Assembly: GCA_021772875.1 (NCBI GenBank)
Contig: JAJFLD010000130.1
Coordinates: 1 to 8,702 of the forward strand
Reading direction: 5' to 3'
Length of the DNA: 8,702 nucleotides
Source of the DNA: Ghiorsea sp.
GTDB lineage: Bacteria > Pseudomonadota > Zetaproteobacteria > Mariprofundales > Mariprofundaceae
Both the position numbers and the translations under genes were made by a program. How positions within the stretch are numbered: position 1 is the first letter of the stretch; every line of letters starts with the position of its first letter. Positions 1 through 6,595 of this stretch are shown here, piece by piece. The notes under the pieces are model-generated. The model saw only the letters and a program-made list of their open reading frames with translations. It was not told where the DNA came from and did not search any database.

Positions 1-2094
1 GCCACAGGCATTGAAGAGCACAACAACTATGCCGTTGATTTCATTGAAGCCACGGGTTGGATTAAAAAGAATCTGCCGCATGCCATGATTTCGGGTGGTG
101 TGTCGAATGTGTCGTTTTCTTTCCGAGGCAACAATCCAGTGCGTGAAGCGATTCATTCGGTTTTCTTATATTATGCCATCAAACAAGGCATGGATATGGG
201 CATTGTGAATGCGGGGCAATTGGCCGTATATGATGATTTGCCAGCGGAATTGCGTGAAGCTGTGGAAGACGTGGTGCTTAATCGCAGGGATGATGGCACG
301 GATAGATTGCTTGAGATTGCCGAGAATTATAGAGGCGATGGCATACAGGCCAAAAAAGCGGATGATGAATGGCGCAAATTGCCTGTGGGCAAACGTTTAG
401 AACATGCTTTGGTGAAAGGTATTGATGCCTTTGTTGAAGAAGATACCGAAGAAGCGCGCCTTGCTTTTGCGCGGCCTATTGAAGTGATTGAAGGGCCATT
501 GATGGATGGCATGAATGTGGTGGGCGATTTGTTTGGTGATGGTAAAATGTTTTTGCCGCAAGTGGTCAAATCAGCGCGGGTGATGAAAAAGGCCGTGGCC
601 TATTTGATGCCGTTTATCGAATTGGAAAAAGAAGACGGTGTGTCTTCATCCAATGGCAAAGTGTTGATGGCGACAGTGAAAGGCGATGTGCATGATATTG
701 GTAAAAATATCGTGGGTGTGGTGTTGCAATGCAACAACTTCGAAGTGATTGATTTGGGTGTGATGGTGCCAGCGGCGACGATTTTGGAAGAAGCCAAAAA
801 GCATAATGTGGATATCATTGGTTTGTCAGGTTTGATTACGCCATCGCTGGATGAAATGGTGCATATCGCCAAAGAAATGAAGCGTTTAAACTTTACGTTG
901 CCGATTATGTTGGGTGGTGCAACCACCTCCAAAGCGCATACGGCAGTGAAAATATTCCCTGAATACGATGAGCCAGTTGTGTGGGTCAAAGATGCTTCAC
1001 GGGCAGTGGGTGTGGCGCAGAATTTGATTTCTGAGGCTTATCGCGCTGATTTTGTGGCGAAAATCAAGGAAGAATATATTGGTGTGCGTGAGCGTTATTT
1101 GGGCAGGCAGAAACAAACCAATTGGCTCACTTTAGCCAATGCGAGAGCCAACCCAACCACGTTGAATTTGGCTACCATTGCCGCAGCACCCAAGCAGCTT
1201 GGTGTGCAGGTGCTCGACAACATTTCAATCGCAGCCATTCGCGAATTTATTGATTGGTCGCCATTCTTTTCGGCTTGGGAGCTTAATGGTGCTTACCCAC
1301 GCATTTTAAATGATCCGCACAAAGGCAAAGAAGCACAAAAGCTCTTTGATGAAGCCAATCAATGGCTGGATAAAATTATTAGTGAGGGTTGGTTTACAGC
1401 CAAAGCAACCTTTGGTTTGTTTCCTGCGGTATCCACTGAGGATGACAGTGTGATTGTGTATCGCGATGAAGGGCATACTGATGAAGCCACACGCTTCCAT
1501 TTTGTGCGCCAGCAAACCGATAAAAAAGACAGCCGCGCCAACCTTTGTTTGAGTGATTTTATCGCCAAAGTCGATGATGGTGTACACGATCATATCGGTG
1601 GTTTTGCGGTGGGTATCTTTGGTGCAGAAGCCAAAGCCAAAGCTTATGAAGCAGAAAACGATGATTACGCGGCCATCATGATTAAAGTTTTGGCAGATCG
1701 TTTGGCGGAAGCTTTGGCAGAAATGCTGCATCATGAAGTGCGCACCAAACATTGGGCCTATGCAAGCAATGAATCGCTTTCCAGTGAAGAAATGATTAAA
1801 GAGAAATACCAAGGCATTCGTCCAGCAGCAGGTTATCCCGCTTGCCCAGAACACACCGAAAAAGGCACGCTCTGGCAGCTCTTAAACGCAGAAGAAGGCA
1901 TAGGCATGCAGCTCACTGAATCCTTCGCCATGTTGCCCACAGCAGCCGTATCAGGCCTTTATTTTGCAAACCCCGAAGCGCAATACTTTATGGTGGGTAA
2001 AATCAATAAAGACCAAGTCAAAGATTATGCCAAACGTAAAGGCATGAGCCTTGATGAAGCTGAGAAGTGGTTGTCTCCGAATTTGGGGTATTAA
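1..2094 (+). CDS. metH: Cobalamin-dependent methionine synthase, C-terminal part (5' end outside window)
   Basis: Cytosolic enzyme that transfers the methyl group of 5-methyltetrahydrofolate via methylcobalamin to homocysteine, giving methionine. Frame 1 is open from the first base, so the gene enters from the left; 697 residues are visible of the roughly 1,200 usual for MetH, and the homocysteine domain and most of the folate domain are missing. Visible order: end of the pterin-binding barrel (residues 1-70), four-helix cap (about 75-200), B12-binding Rossmann domain with the base-off ligand motif DVHDIG (His at codon 231, bases 691-693), then the AdoMet reactivation domain from about residue 380. 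That last domain carries the RPAAGYPACPEHTEKG signature and ends in SPNLGY, as in E. coli MetH. It ends with TAA at 2092-2094, with no clear terminator before the next gene. Identification is very secure. Confidence 0.98.
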   Translation, partial: ATGIEEHNNYAVDFIEATGWIKKNLPHAMISGGVSNVSFSFRGNNPVREAIHSVFLYYAIKQGMDMGIVNAGQLAVYDDLPAELREAVEDVVLNRRDDGTDRLLEIAENYRGDGIQAKKADDEWRKLPVGKRLEHALVKGIDAFVEEDTEEARLAFARPIEVIEGPLMDGMNVVGDLFGDGKMFLPQVVKSARVMKKAVAYLMPFIELEKEDGVSSSNGKVLMATVKGDVHDIGKNIVGVVLQCNNFEVIDLGVMVPAATILEEAKKHNVDIIGLSGLITPSLDEMVHIAKEMKRLNFTLPIMLGGATTSKAHTAVKIFPEYDEPVVWVKDASRAVGVAQNLISEAYRADFVAKIKEEYIGVRERYLGRQKQTNWLTLANARANPTTLNLATIAAAPKQLGVQVLDNISIAAIREFIDWSPFFSAWELNGAYPRILNDPHKGKEAQKLFDEANQWLDKIISEGWFTAKATFGLFPAVSTEDDSVIVYRDEGHTDEATRFHFVRQQTDKKDSRANLCLSDFIAKVDDGVHDHIGGFAVGIFGAEAKAKAYEAENDDYAAIMIKVLADRLAEALAEMLHHEVRTKHWAYASNESLSSEEMIKEKYQGIRPAAGYPACPEHTEKGTLWQLLNAEEGIGMQLTESFAMLPTAAVSGLYFANPEAQYFMVGKINKDQVKDYAKRKGMSLDEAEKWLSPNLGY

Positions 2095-2106
2095 ATATTT
2101 AGTCTA

Positions 2107-2535
2107 ATGACTCAAGAAACTAACCGCTCACGCCTTCTTTATGTTTTATTCGTGGCGGTTACAATTGTTTTAGGTCTACTATCAAGAAGCAATCTCATAC
2201 CAATGCCCAGCTTTATATCCACCTACGCTGGCGATATATTGTGGGCGTTGATGGTATTCTGGATATTTTGTGTTTTGTTTAATCAACAAGCGACTTGGAG
2301 ACTTGCTTTATATGCGATTGTATTTTCTTTTTCTATCGAATTCGCACAATTTTATCATGAGCTTTGGATTGATGAAATCAGGCACACTAAACTCGGAGGG
2401 TTAATTTTAGGCTATGCTTTCAAATTGAGTGATCTAATTTGTTATTTCTTAGGGATCCTCATTGGCGCACTTGCTGACTATCTTATATGTCATCAATTAT
2501 TTAAAAATAAAGTAACAAACGTATATGAGTTCTAA
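2107..2535 (+). CDS. DUF2809-like small integral membrane protein
   Basis: A 142-residue hydrophobic protein with about four membrane segments (roughly residues 9-27, 43-58, 64-82 and 106-127), hence inner-membrane. Its pattern matches what I know of the DUF2809 family: an N-terminal Arg-rich start before helix 1, SRS at 26-28, YAGD at 40-43, then E78, Q81, Y83, H84 and W87 followed by an arginine and the repeated LG pairs near 97-102, and D109. No biochemical function is known for this family. It starts 12 bases after the metH stop, but no Shine-Dalgarno sequence is visible before the ATG, so translation may depend on coupling to metH or be weak. The stop TAA lies in a CTAAC sequence. Family call from recognition only. 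Confidence 0.75.
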   Translation: MTQETNRSRLLYVLFVAVTIVLGLLSRSNLIPMPSFISTYAGDILWALMVFWIFCVLFNQQATWRLALYAIVFSFSIEFAQFYHELWIDEIRHTKLGGLILGYAFKLSDLICYFLGILIGALADYLICHQLFKNKVTNVYEF

Positions 2536-2682
2536 CAGAGTTTCTTAAGGCAGTTGACAGTATTATTTTGTCTCACTGGTATTCTCGTAAAATTGCTCGG
2601 TTTAATATTCGCAAAATCCTTATTTTATATCCCTTCCATTCCCAGCGCTATTTTTAAACTAGCCCCGAATTAAGTTAAGAGA

Positions 2683-2711
2683 TTGCAAGGCTTATGCCTT
2701 TAGACTATATT
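2683..2711 (+). promoter_or_regulatory. Candidate sigma-70 promoter with a dyad in the spacer
   Basis: TTGCAA (2683-2688) and TATATT (2706-2711) are separated by 17 bases, matching the -35 and -10 consensus at 4 and 5 of 6 positions. A start around 2718 would give a short leader before the ATG at 2744. The spacer contains a perfect inverted repeat AAGGC-TTAT-GCCTT (2687-2700), which could be an operator or incidental. The rest of the 208-base gap before it (2536-2682) shows no gene. It contains a good isolated -35 hexamer TTGACA at 2554-2559, but no -10 at normal spacing. Confidence 0.45.
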
Positions 2712-2743
2712 TATATAAGTAAATAGATTTGTTAGGAAGGGAA

Positions 2744-3100
2744 ATGGGTAATAAGAATTTATACATTTACGCACTAATTGGGCTTGCTGTGGGTATGGGG
2801 ACCGTTGAGGTTATAGCTAGTCTTCAAGAGCAAGCGGTGTCTGATTCAACCCAAATAATGTGGGGGCTAGCCTCAGTGATTATGAGCGTCCTTTGGCTTA
2901 ATCACGATGCTACTAACAGAGAAGGATTTGAAAAGCCTTATGATTTTGGCTTTTTAGTCTATTTCTTTTTGTTCATTGCATTCCCTTGGTATTTGTATAA
3001 AACGCGTGGAGCAGAAGGTCTGTTGGTTTTCTTAGGGTTCCTAGCAATATGGTTTGGCCCTTGGCTAAGCGGATTAGTTGCCTATGTATATTTTGTATAG
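2744..3100 (+). CDS. Hypothetical four-helix membrane protein, 118 aa
   Basis: I do not recognise a named family. The protein is strongly hydrophobic with about four membrane segments (residues about 6-26, 39-53, 69-85 and 92-116), with charged loops NHDATNREGFEKP between helices 2 and 3 and KTRG between 3 and 4. The FPWYLYKTRG stretch resembles a motif that recurs in small uncharacterised bacterial membrane proteins, but no function follows from it. The ATG at 2744 is chosen over an upstream in-frame TTG (2729) because AGGAAGGG (2734-2741) sits directly before it. It has its own candidate promoter and is separated from both neighbours by more than 100 bases, so it is probably transcribed alone. 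Confidence 0.75.
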   Translation: MGNKNLYIYALIGLAVGMGTVEVIASLQEQAVSDSTQIMWGLASVIMSVLWLNHDATNREGFEKPYDFGFLVYFFLFIAFPWYLYKTRGAEGLLVFLGFLAIWFGPWLSGLVAYVYFV

Positions 3101-3209
3101 CTAGGAAGAAAAGGAGTCAGGCGTCGTCTTGGCAGTCATACTTCTGCTTTTGAGTGGATATATTGAATAGGGAGGGGGTGTGTCAGTACAAATGAAAAGG
3201 AAACAAGGA

Positions 3210-3236
3210 ATGATTGCTTTGTCTCAATACTGCTAA
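3210..3236 (+). other. Possible 8-codon leader ORF before the GNAT gene
   Basis: ATG at 3210 is preceded by purine-rich AAGGAAACAAGGA and opens a reading frame of eight codons (MIALSQYC) that stops with TAA at 3234-3236, seven bases before the GNAT ATG at 3244. The downstream ATG has no convincing Shine-Dalgarno of its own, so ribosomes terminating here could re-initiate at 3244. This is inference from spacing only; the purine-rich stretch could instead serve the in-frame TTG at 3214. Confidence 0.25.
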
Positions 3237-3243
3237 GAAACCT

Positions 3244-3708
3244 ATGAAAATCGAACCTTTGCGACTTCACATGAATTTGATTGAAGAAATAGCAAGATTA
3301 CATCAAGCCGAATGGGTACATTTTGATCCTGATCTCACAGTGGAAGCTAGAGTGGTAGCACTTACAAATGCTGCGGGGGATGAAGGGATACCTTCTGTTT
3401 TTGTTGCAATTGAAAATTCGAAGTTTTGCGGCTCAGCAGCACTTGTGGAACAAGATATGGAGAACCATCCTGAACTTAGCCCTTGGCTTGCTGCTGTATT
3501 CGTAAAAGAAGCCTGGCGAGGACGGGGTATAGCCAAATCGTTGATTCAATATTGTGAACGTGAGGCTCAAAGGGCTGGCATATGTAGGCTCTATCTCTCT
3601 ACGGAATTCGCTTCGAAGTTATATGCAAGTCTTGGCTGGAAAACCATTGAGAGTTGTTTGTACAAAGGAGTAGACGTTGATGTTATGTGTAAAGAGTTTG
3701 GCTCTTAA
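3244..3708 (+). CDS. GNAT-family N-acetyltransferase
   Basis: A 154-residue single-domain GCN5-related acetyltransferase, which would transfer an acetyl group from acetyl-CoA to an amine; the substrate cannot be told from sequence. The acetyl-CoA pyrophosphate-binding motif A is clear: strand LAAVFV (82-87), then R92-G-R-G95-I-A97 (R/Q-x-x-G-x-G/A) and the following helix. Motif B contains Y127 and LGW at 130-132. The ATG at 3244 fits the usual family N-terminus; a TTG at 3214 would add ten residues and has the better upstream purine stretch (ACAAGGAA), so the start is uncertain. The stop (TAA 3706-3708) falls at the edge of an attC-like inverted repeat. GNAT genes are frequent cargo of integron cassettes. 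Cytosolic, no signal peptide. Confidence 0.9.
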   Translation: MKIEPLRLHMNLIEEIARLHQAEWVHFDPDLTVEARVVALTNAAGDEGIPSVFVAIENSKFCGSAALVEQDMENHPELSPWLAAVFVKEAWRGRGIAKSLIQYCEREAQRAGICRLYLSTEFASKLYASLGWKTIESCLYKGVDVDVMCKEFGS

Positions 3709-3763
3709 GAAGGATTGCCGCTTTACGCTGCGTTTCAAGCGGTAAATTATGGCAACGTTATGC
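3703..3763 (+). repeat. attC-like imperfect inverted repeat (weak candidate)
   Basis: This sequence between the GNAT stop and the GFA gene can fold on itself: TTGCC (3715-3719) pairs with GGCAA (3751-3755), and GCTT (3720-3723) with AAGC (3738-3741). The alternative inner pairing is CCGCTT with AAGCGG. It ends in GTTATGC (3757-3763), like the R' core of many integron attC sites, although position 5 departs from the GTTRRRY consensus. On the left the expected AAC of R'' is replaced by AAG (TTAAG, 3705-3709), so the site is degenerate or is an ordinary hairpin. Confidence 0.35.
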
Positions 3764-3789
3764 AAACTACCATGGATAAGGAGTTGAAG

Positions 3790-4206
3790 ATGAGTTTAAA
3801 ATATTCAGGCCAGTGTCTTTGTGGTGAAATTAAATATTCAGTGGATGTAGAACCTGTATTCATGGGAAATTGTCACTGTAAAGATTGTCAAAGATCATCA
3901 GGTAGTGCATTTATTCCTGCCATGGTTTTTCCAGAACAAGACGTTCTTATTTCAGGCTTGGCAAAGTATTTTGATTCTGGAGTCGATAGCGGAAATGTGC
4001 ACTCACGAGGTTTCTGCCCAAACTGCGGTTCCCAACTGTTTGGTAAATTTAGCAATATGCCCGGTATGATAGGTATAAAAGCGGGCACCCTTAATGAAAC
4101 ATCGAACTATGTTCCGAAGCTAGATTTATACGTGAAAAGCGCTGCACATTGGGATTTCATGAACCCGAATCTCCCTAAAAAACAAGGCTCGGCACAAAGC
4201 GAGTGA
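3790..4206 (+). CDS. GFA-family (glutathione-dependent formaldehyde-activating-like) zinc protein
   Basis: A 138-residue cytosolic protein of the GFA/CENP-V superfamily fold. It shows the full zinc-ligand set: CLC at C9 and C11, CHCKDC at C28, C30 and C33, and CPNC at C76 and C79, with the family landmarks CGE, CQRSSGSAF and GS after the last pair. The founding member, Paracoccus Gfa, was reported to speed formation of S-hydroxymethylglutathione; most homologues have no proven activity, so the function here is only a family label. ATG 3790 is chosen because AAGGAG (3778-3783) lies six bases upstream; an in-frame ATG at 3772 and a TTG at 3715 lack a comparable site, and the TTG lies within the attC-like repeat. 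The gene is bracketed by two attC-like repeats and may be a cassette of about 500 bases. Confidence 0.9.
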   Translation: MSLKYSGQCLCGEIKYSVDVEPVFMGNCHCKDCQRSSGSAFIPAMVFPEQDVLISGLAKYFDSGVDSGNVHSRGFCPNCGSQLFGKFSNMPGMIGIKAGTLNETSNYVPKLDLYVKSAAHWDFMNPNLPKKQGSAQSE

Positions 4207-4210
4207 AATT

Positions 4211-4262
4211 GCATAACAACCTGTTCTGCCATTATGAAATGCTTGTTAACAGAACGTTAGAT
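4211..4262 (+). repeat. attC-like recombination site (integron cassette end)
   Basis: The 52-base element has the nested layout of an attC site. The left outer box is GCATAAC (4211-4217) and the right outer box GTTAGAT (4256-4262) fits R' consensus GTTRRRY; TAAC pairs with GTTA. The inner boxes CTGTT (4221-4225) and AACAG (4248-4252) are also complementary, with equal AAC spacers on both sides. An alternative inner stem pairs TTCTG (4224-4228) with CAGAA (4250-4254), plus CATT/AATG nearer the loop. The left box differs from RYYYAAC at one position. It lies right after the GFA stop and ends 19 bases before the next ATG, the normal place for an attC. Confidence 0.5.
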
Positions 4263-4281
4263 CGCAAGAAACGATAACACA

Positions 4282-4515
4282 ATGCCAATAGAATTATTTT
4301 TCGTTTTAATCATTGGTGGCCCATTATTTATCGGCCTAGGGCTCATTGCACTAGTCTATAAGCTTTATAAGTTAAATTGGGCGCAGGGTGCTGTCGCTGA
4401 TATAAATCCAGTAATGGCAATATTTTTTGGCTTAAAAAATTGGAATCAAACAAAAGCCCCAATACTCTTGATACTTGCTGGTTTATTAATGTTGGGAGTT
4501 ATATTTTTGGTGTAG
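4282..4515 (+). CDS. Hypothetical 77-aa membrane protein with two helices
   Basis: Unrecognised small protein with two predicted membrane segments (residues about 5-27 and 59-77), joined by a loop containing YKLYKLNW and GLKNWNQTK; both ends are hydrophobic. The start codon lies 19 bases after the GTTAGAT core of the attC-like site, and the leader has only a weak purine stretch (CAAGAAA), which is common for cassette-borne genes. No function can be inferred. There is no recognisable attC-like site after its stop; the 122 bases to the next gene contain an inverted repeat GTTAAT (4531-4536) / ATTAAC (4555-4560) of the opposite polarity. Confidence 0.65.
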   Translation: MPIELFFVLIIGGPLFIGLGLIALVYKLYKLNWAQGAVADINPVMAIFFGLKNWNQTKAPILLILAGLLMLGVIFLV

Positions 4516-4637
4516 TGAATGGCATTCTAGGTTAATTTAATTTATGTGTGTCTTATTAACAGTAGTCGAAGAATGATTCATTATTAAACCAGCAAGCTCT
4601 AATGTATCTAAATTATGAATGGTGAGTTGTATTTAAG

Positions 4638-5345
4638 ATGACAAAATTAAACAAAACAGTACTTATTACGGGTGGAAACAAAGGCATAGGTTTAGAGGTA
4701 ACTCGGTTATTTTTAGAGCTTGGTTATGATATGATTGTGGTTGCCCGTGATTTTGAAGGTTTTGAATTTAAAGCTCATCCTCAGGTGAAGTTGTTTGGGT
4801 TTGACTTGATGGCAGTTGATAAGATTCATGCTCTTATTTTATCCATGCCAGCCATTGATATTTTGATTAATAATGCCGGCATGATGCTTTCACTACCCTA
4901 TGATGATTATCCTGAAGAGAACGTTGATGCCATGCTGAAGCTTAACCTTGAAGCGCCTGTGAAGCTGATGGAAGAAGTGTCAAAAGGCATGTTGACGCGA
5001 GGCGGAGGGCGGATTGTGAACAATGCTTCTGTTGCGGCTTACACAGGTCATCCCGATATTTGGTATGGCATTACCAAAGCAGGTTTAATTAATGCGACAA
5101 AGAGTTTTTCTAAACTGTTTGAAGGTCATATCATTGTAAATGCTGTGGCAGCAAGCCCTGTAGATACAGCGATGCAAAAAGTGAACACTGAAGAAAGAAA
5201 ACAAGCATTTAAAAACAGCACCATCACAAAAAGATTTGCCACAGCCGAAGAGGTCGCCAAAACAATTGTCTGGCTGGCAACCGAGTCGCCTGAATACATC
5301 AATGGCACCTGCCTTGATATTAATAATGGATCATTTCCTCGCTAG
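4638..5345 (+). CDS. Short-chain dehydrogenase/reductase (classical SDR), substrate unknown
   Basis: A 235-residue cytosolic NAD(P)-dependent oxidoreductase of the classical SDR type. The Rossmann cofactor motif TGGNKGIG is at 11-18, NNAG at 78-81, the structural Asn in LNLEAP at 103, and the catalytic residues Ser131, Tyr143 and Lys147 (Y-G-I-T-K) are all present. The C-terminal part carries the usual post-catalytic PVDT segment (174-177) and the NGTCLDINNG ending typical of the family. Length is normal. The substrate cannot be predicted; FabG-like and sugar or polyol dehydrogenase roles are all possible. The ATG at 4638 has only a weak purine stretch (TTTAAG) before it. It is convergent with the 58-codon gene and oxyR and has no evident operon partner. 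Confidence 0.92.
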   Translation: MTKLNKTVLITGGNKGIGLEVTRLFLELGYDMIVVARDFEGFEFKAHPQVKLFGFDLMAVDKIHALILSMPAIDILINNAGMMLSLPYDDYPEENVDAMLKLNLEAPVKLMEEVSKGMLTRGGGRIVNNASVAAYTGHPDIWYGITKAGLINATKSFSKLFEGHIIVNAVAASPVDTAMQKVNTEERKQAFKNSTITKRFATAEEVAKTIVWLATESPEYINGTCLDINNGSFPR

Positions 5346-5360
5346 AAAACGTATGGGCTT

Positions 5361-5387
5361 AAAGTTAGCTCAAGGATCACTAACTTT
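5361..5387. terminator. Perfect 8-bp inverted repeat between convergent genes, possible weak bidirectional terminator
   Basis: AAAGTTAG (5361-5368) and CTAACTTT (5380-5387) are exact complements around an 11-base loop. The repeat begins 15 bases after the SDR stop and lies between convergent transcription units, where a shared terminator is expected. The stem is AT-rich and only three T residues follow on each strand, so it is not a strong intrinsic terminator. An outer pair AAACG (5347-5351) / CGTTT (5398-5402) extends the symmetry at nearly equal distance. Confidence 0.4.
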
Positions 5388-5448
5388 CGTAGAAAAGCGT
5401 TTATGAATTTTAATTTGAGCATGTGGGGAATGGAGTCGTGTTATTGAG

Positions 5449-5625
5449 TTAAGTTTTGTATTTGTAAATTGCTTCTCGATCTTTGTGGTCGTAGGCACCC
5501 AAAACCATATCCGTTAATGTGGCATCAACGAGGTTGGCTTTGAGGTCACGCTCCAAAATATTGGTCATTTCTGTGCTGCTAATAACAACTTCTGCACGTG
5601 TTTTTTTATCAATTTTTACAAACAT
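5449..5625 (-). CDS. Hypothetical 58-aa protein downstream of oxyR
   Basis: Small gene below usual length cutoffs. The product begins MFVKIDKKTRAEVV and ends AIYKYKT; it is soluble-looking and highly charged, with no membrane segment, signal peptide or cysteine. Charged residues cluster at the N-terminus (KIDKKTR), in ERDLK (about 25-29) and in DHKDRE (46-51). Support for coding: a strong Shine-Dalgarno GAGGAGAG (5636-5629) five to six bases before the ATG, and an in-frame TAA immediately upstream of the ATG (5628-5626) that fixes the start. It lies 64 bases downstream of oxyR on the same strand, so read-through from oxyR is possible. I recognise no family and assign no function. Confidence 0.65.
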   Translation of the reverse strand: MFVKIDKKTRAEVVISSTEMTNILERDLKANLVDATLTDMVLGAYDHKDREAIYKYKT

Positions 5626-5689
5626 TTACTCTCCTCGAGAAAAAGGTGGGGCGATATATTTAGCCAAAATGAAGTGGATGATAAGTGGG

Positions 5690-6574
5690 TCAATGTTTTT
5701 CCCATGCCGAATGGAAGATGCTTTCTAGCTTATCAATGATTTCTTTTTTAGTGGTGGTTTTACGGTAAACCAAGCCGATAGTTCGGTAGGGGGCAGGGTT
5801 TTTAAAAGGGATATAAGTGATGCCTGTTTCAGATGAGTTGATAGCGATTTCGGGCATGAAGGTGATACCTGTACCGGCTTTGACCATCTGGCGCAGTGTT
5901 TCAAGGCCTGTCGCCCGAAACGCTTGTTCCTCGGGGATATTATGCTGATGACAGACTTCCAGCGCGTTGTCGCGCAGACAATGGCCTTCTTCAAGCAATA
6001 ACAGGCAGTGATTCGTAAGCTCATCGATGTCTATGGCTGTATTTTTTGTTAGAGGATGCTCTGGAGGGACAGCGAGAAAAAAGGGGTCGTTAAACAACAC
6101 TTTTTTCTCAAAACAATCCTCATGGATTGGCATGGCAAGCAATGCGGCATCAATCTCGCCTTTATGCAGCCTGTCTATTAATTCATTAGTTTTTTCTTCG
6201 ATAAGGATAAGGCGTAAATCAGGCATAAGTTTTTTGATTTGTGGTACAATTGTTGGGAAAATATAAGTGGATAAGGTGGGGAAGGCGCCAAGCCTGAATT
6301 TACCTGCAAAGGGTTTGCCTGCATTTTCAGCTATATCTTTAATGCTTTCAGCTTCGTGCAGGATTCGTCTGGCCGATGCTACAATGCGCCTACCTTCTTC
6401 GGTGAGCATGACATGTTTGTTGTCACGTTCAAAAATTTTTACATCCAAAGATTCTTCGAGTTTCTTTATTTGTGTGCTTAATGTGGGTTGGCTAACATGA
6501 CATTGTTCGGCTGCTTGACTGAAATTGAGTAAATCTGCCACAGCAACTACGTAAGACATTTCGCGGAAATCCAT
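5690..6574 (-). CDS. oxyR: Hydrogen peroxide-sensing LysR-type regulator OxyR
   Basis: A 294-residue LysR-type transcription factor that senses H2O2 through a reversible disulfide and activates antioxidant genes. The N-terminal winged helix-turn-helix covers residues about 1-60 (AAEQCHVSQPTLSTQIKKLE at 21-40), followed by the linker helix and the effector domain. The two redox cysteines are at the E. coli positions, Cys199 in EEGHCLRD and Cys208 in ALEVC, and the segment FRATGLETLRQMV with GTGITFMP matches OxyR closely. The reading frame extends 20 codons further upstream, but ATG 6574 is chosen: it gives the family N-terminus (MDFREMSYVV), has GGAG (6586-6583) eight bases before it, and the extension would lie across the operator. 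Divergent from katG. Confidence 0.96.
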   Translation of the reverse strand: MDFREMSYVVAVADLLNFSQAAEQCHVSQPTLSTQIKKLEESLDVKIFERDNKHVMLTEEGRRIVASARRILHEAESIKDIAENAGKPFAGKFRLGAFPTLSTYIFPTIVPQIKKLMPDLRLILIEEKTNELIDRLHKGEIDAALLAMPIHEDCFEKKVLFNDPFFLAVPPEHPLTKNTAIDIDELTNHCLLLLEEGHCLRDNALEVCHQHNIPEEQAFRATGLETLRQMVKAGTGITFMPEIAINSSETGITYIPFKNPAPYRTIGLVYRKTTTKKEIIDKLESIFHSAWEKH

Positions 6575-6595
6575 ATAAACAACTCCATTTTTCAT

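Noticed and set aside
1306..1854. Long minus-strand open frame of 182 codons inside metH
   Set aside because: It is antisense to strongly conserved metH sequence and its Cys/Phe-rich translation resembles no protein; a codon-bias shadow.
2554..2593. TTGACA at 2554-2559 as part of a promoter
   Set aside because: The -35 hexamer is perfect, but the nearest -10-like sequences (TATTCT, TAAAAT) sit 20 and 28 bases away, outside normal spacing.
2530..2737. A CTAACA box at the DUF2809 stop and a TGTTAG box at 2730-2735, considered as an attC site
   Set aside because: The arms pair for six bases but lie about 200 bases apart, too long for a normal attC, and no complementary inner boxes are visible next to them.
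5347..5402. Nested repeat after the SDR gene considered as an attC site
   Set aside because: The right arm reads GTTTATG and the reverse-strand arm GTTTTCT; neither fits GTTRRRY, so it is reported only as an inverted repeat.
5519..5728. Plus-strand open frame of 69 codons overlapping the oxyR end and the 58-codon gene
   Set aside because: It lies antisense to better-supported genes, has no clear ribosome binding site and no recognisable product.
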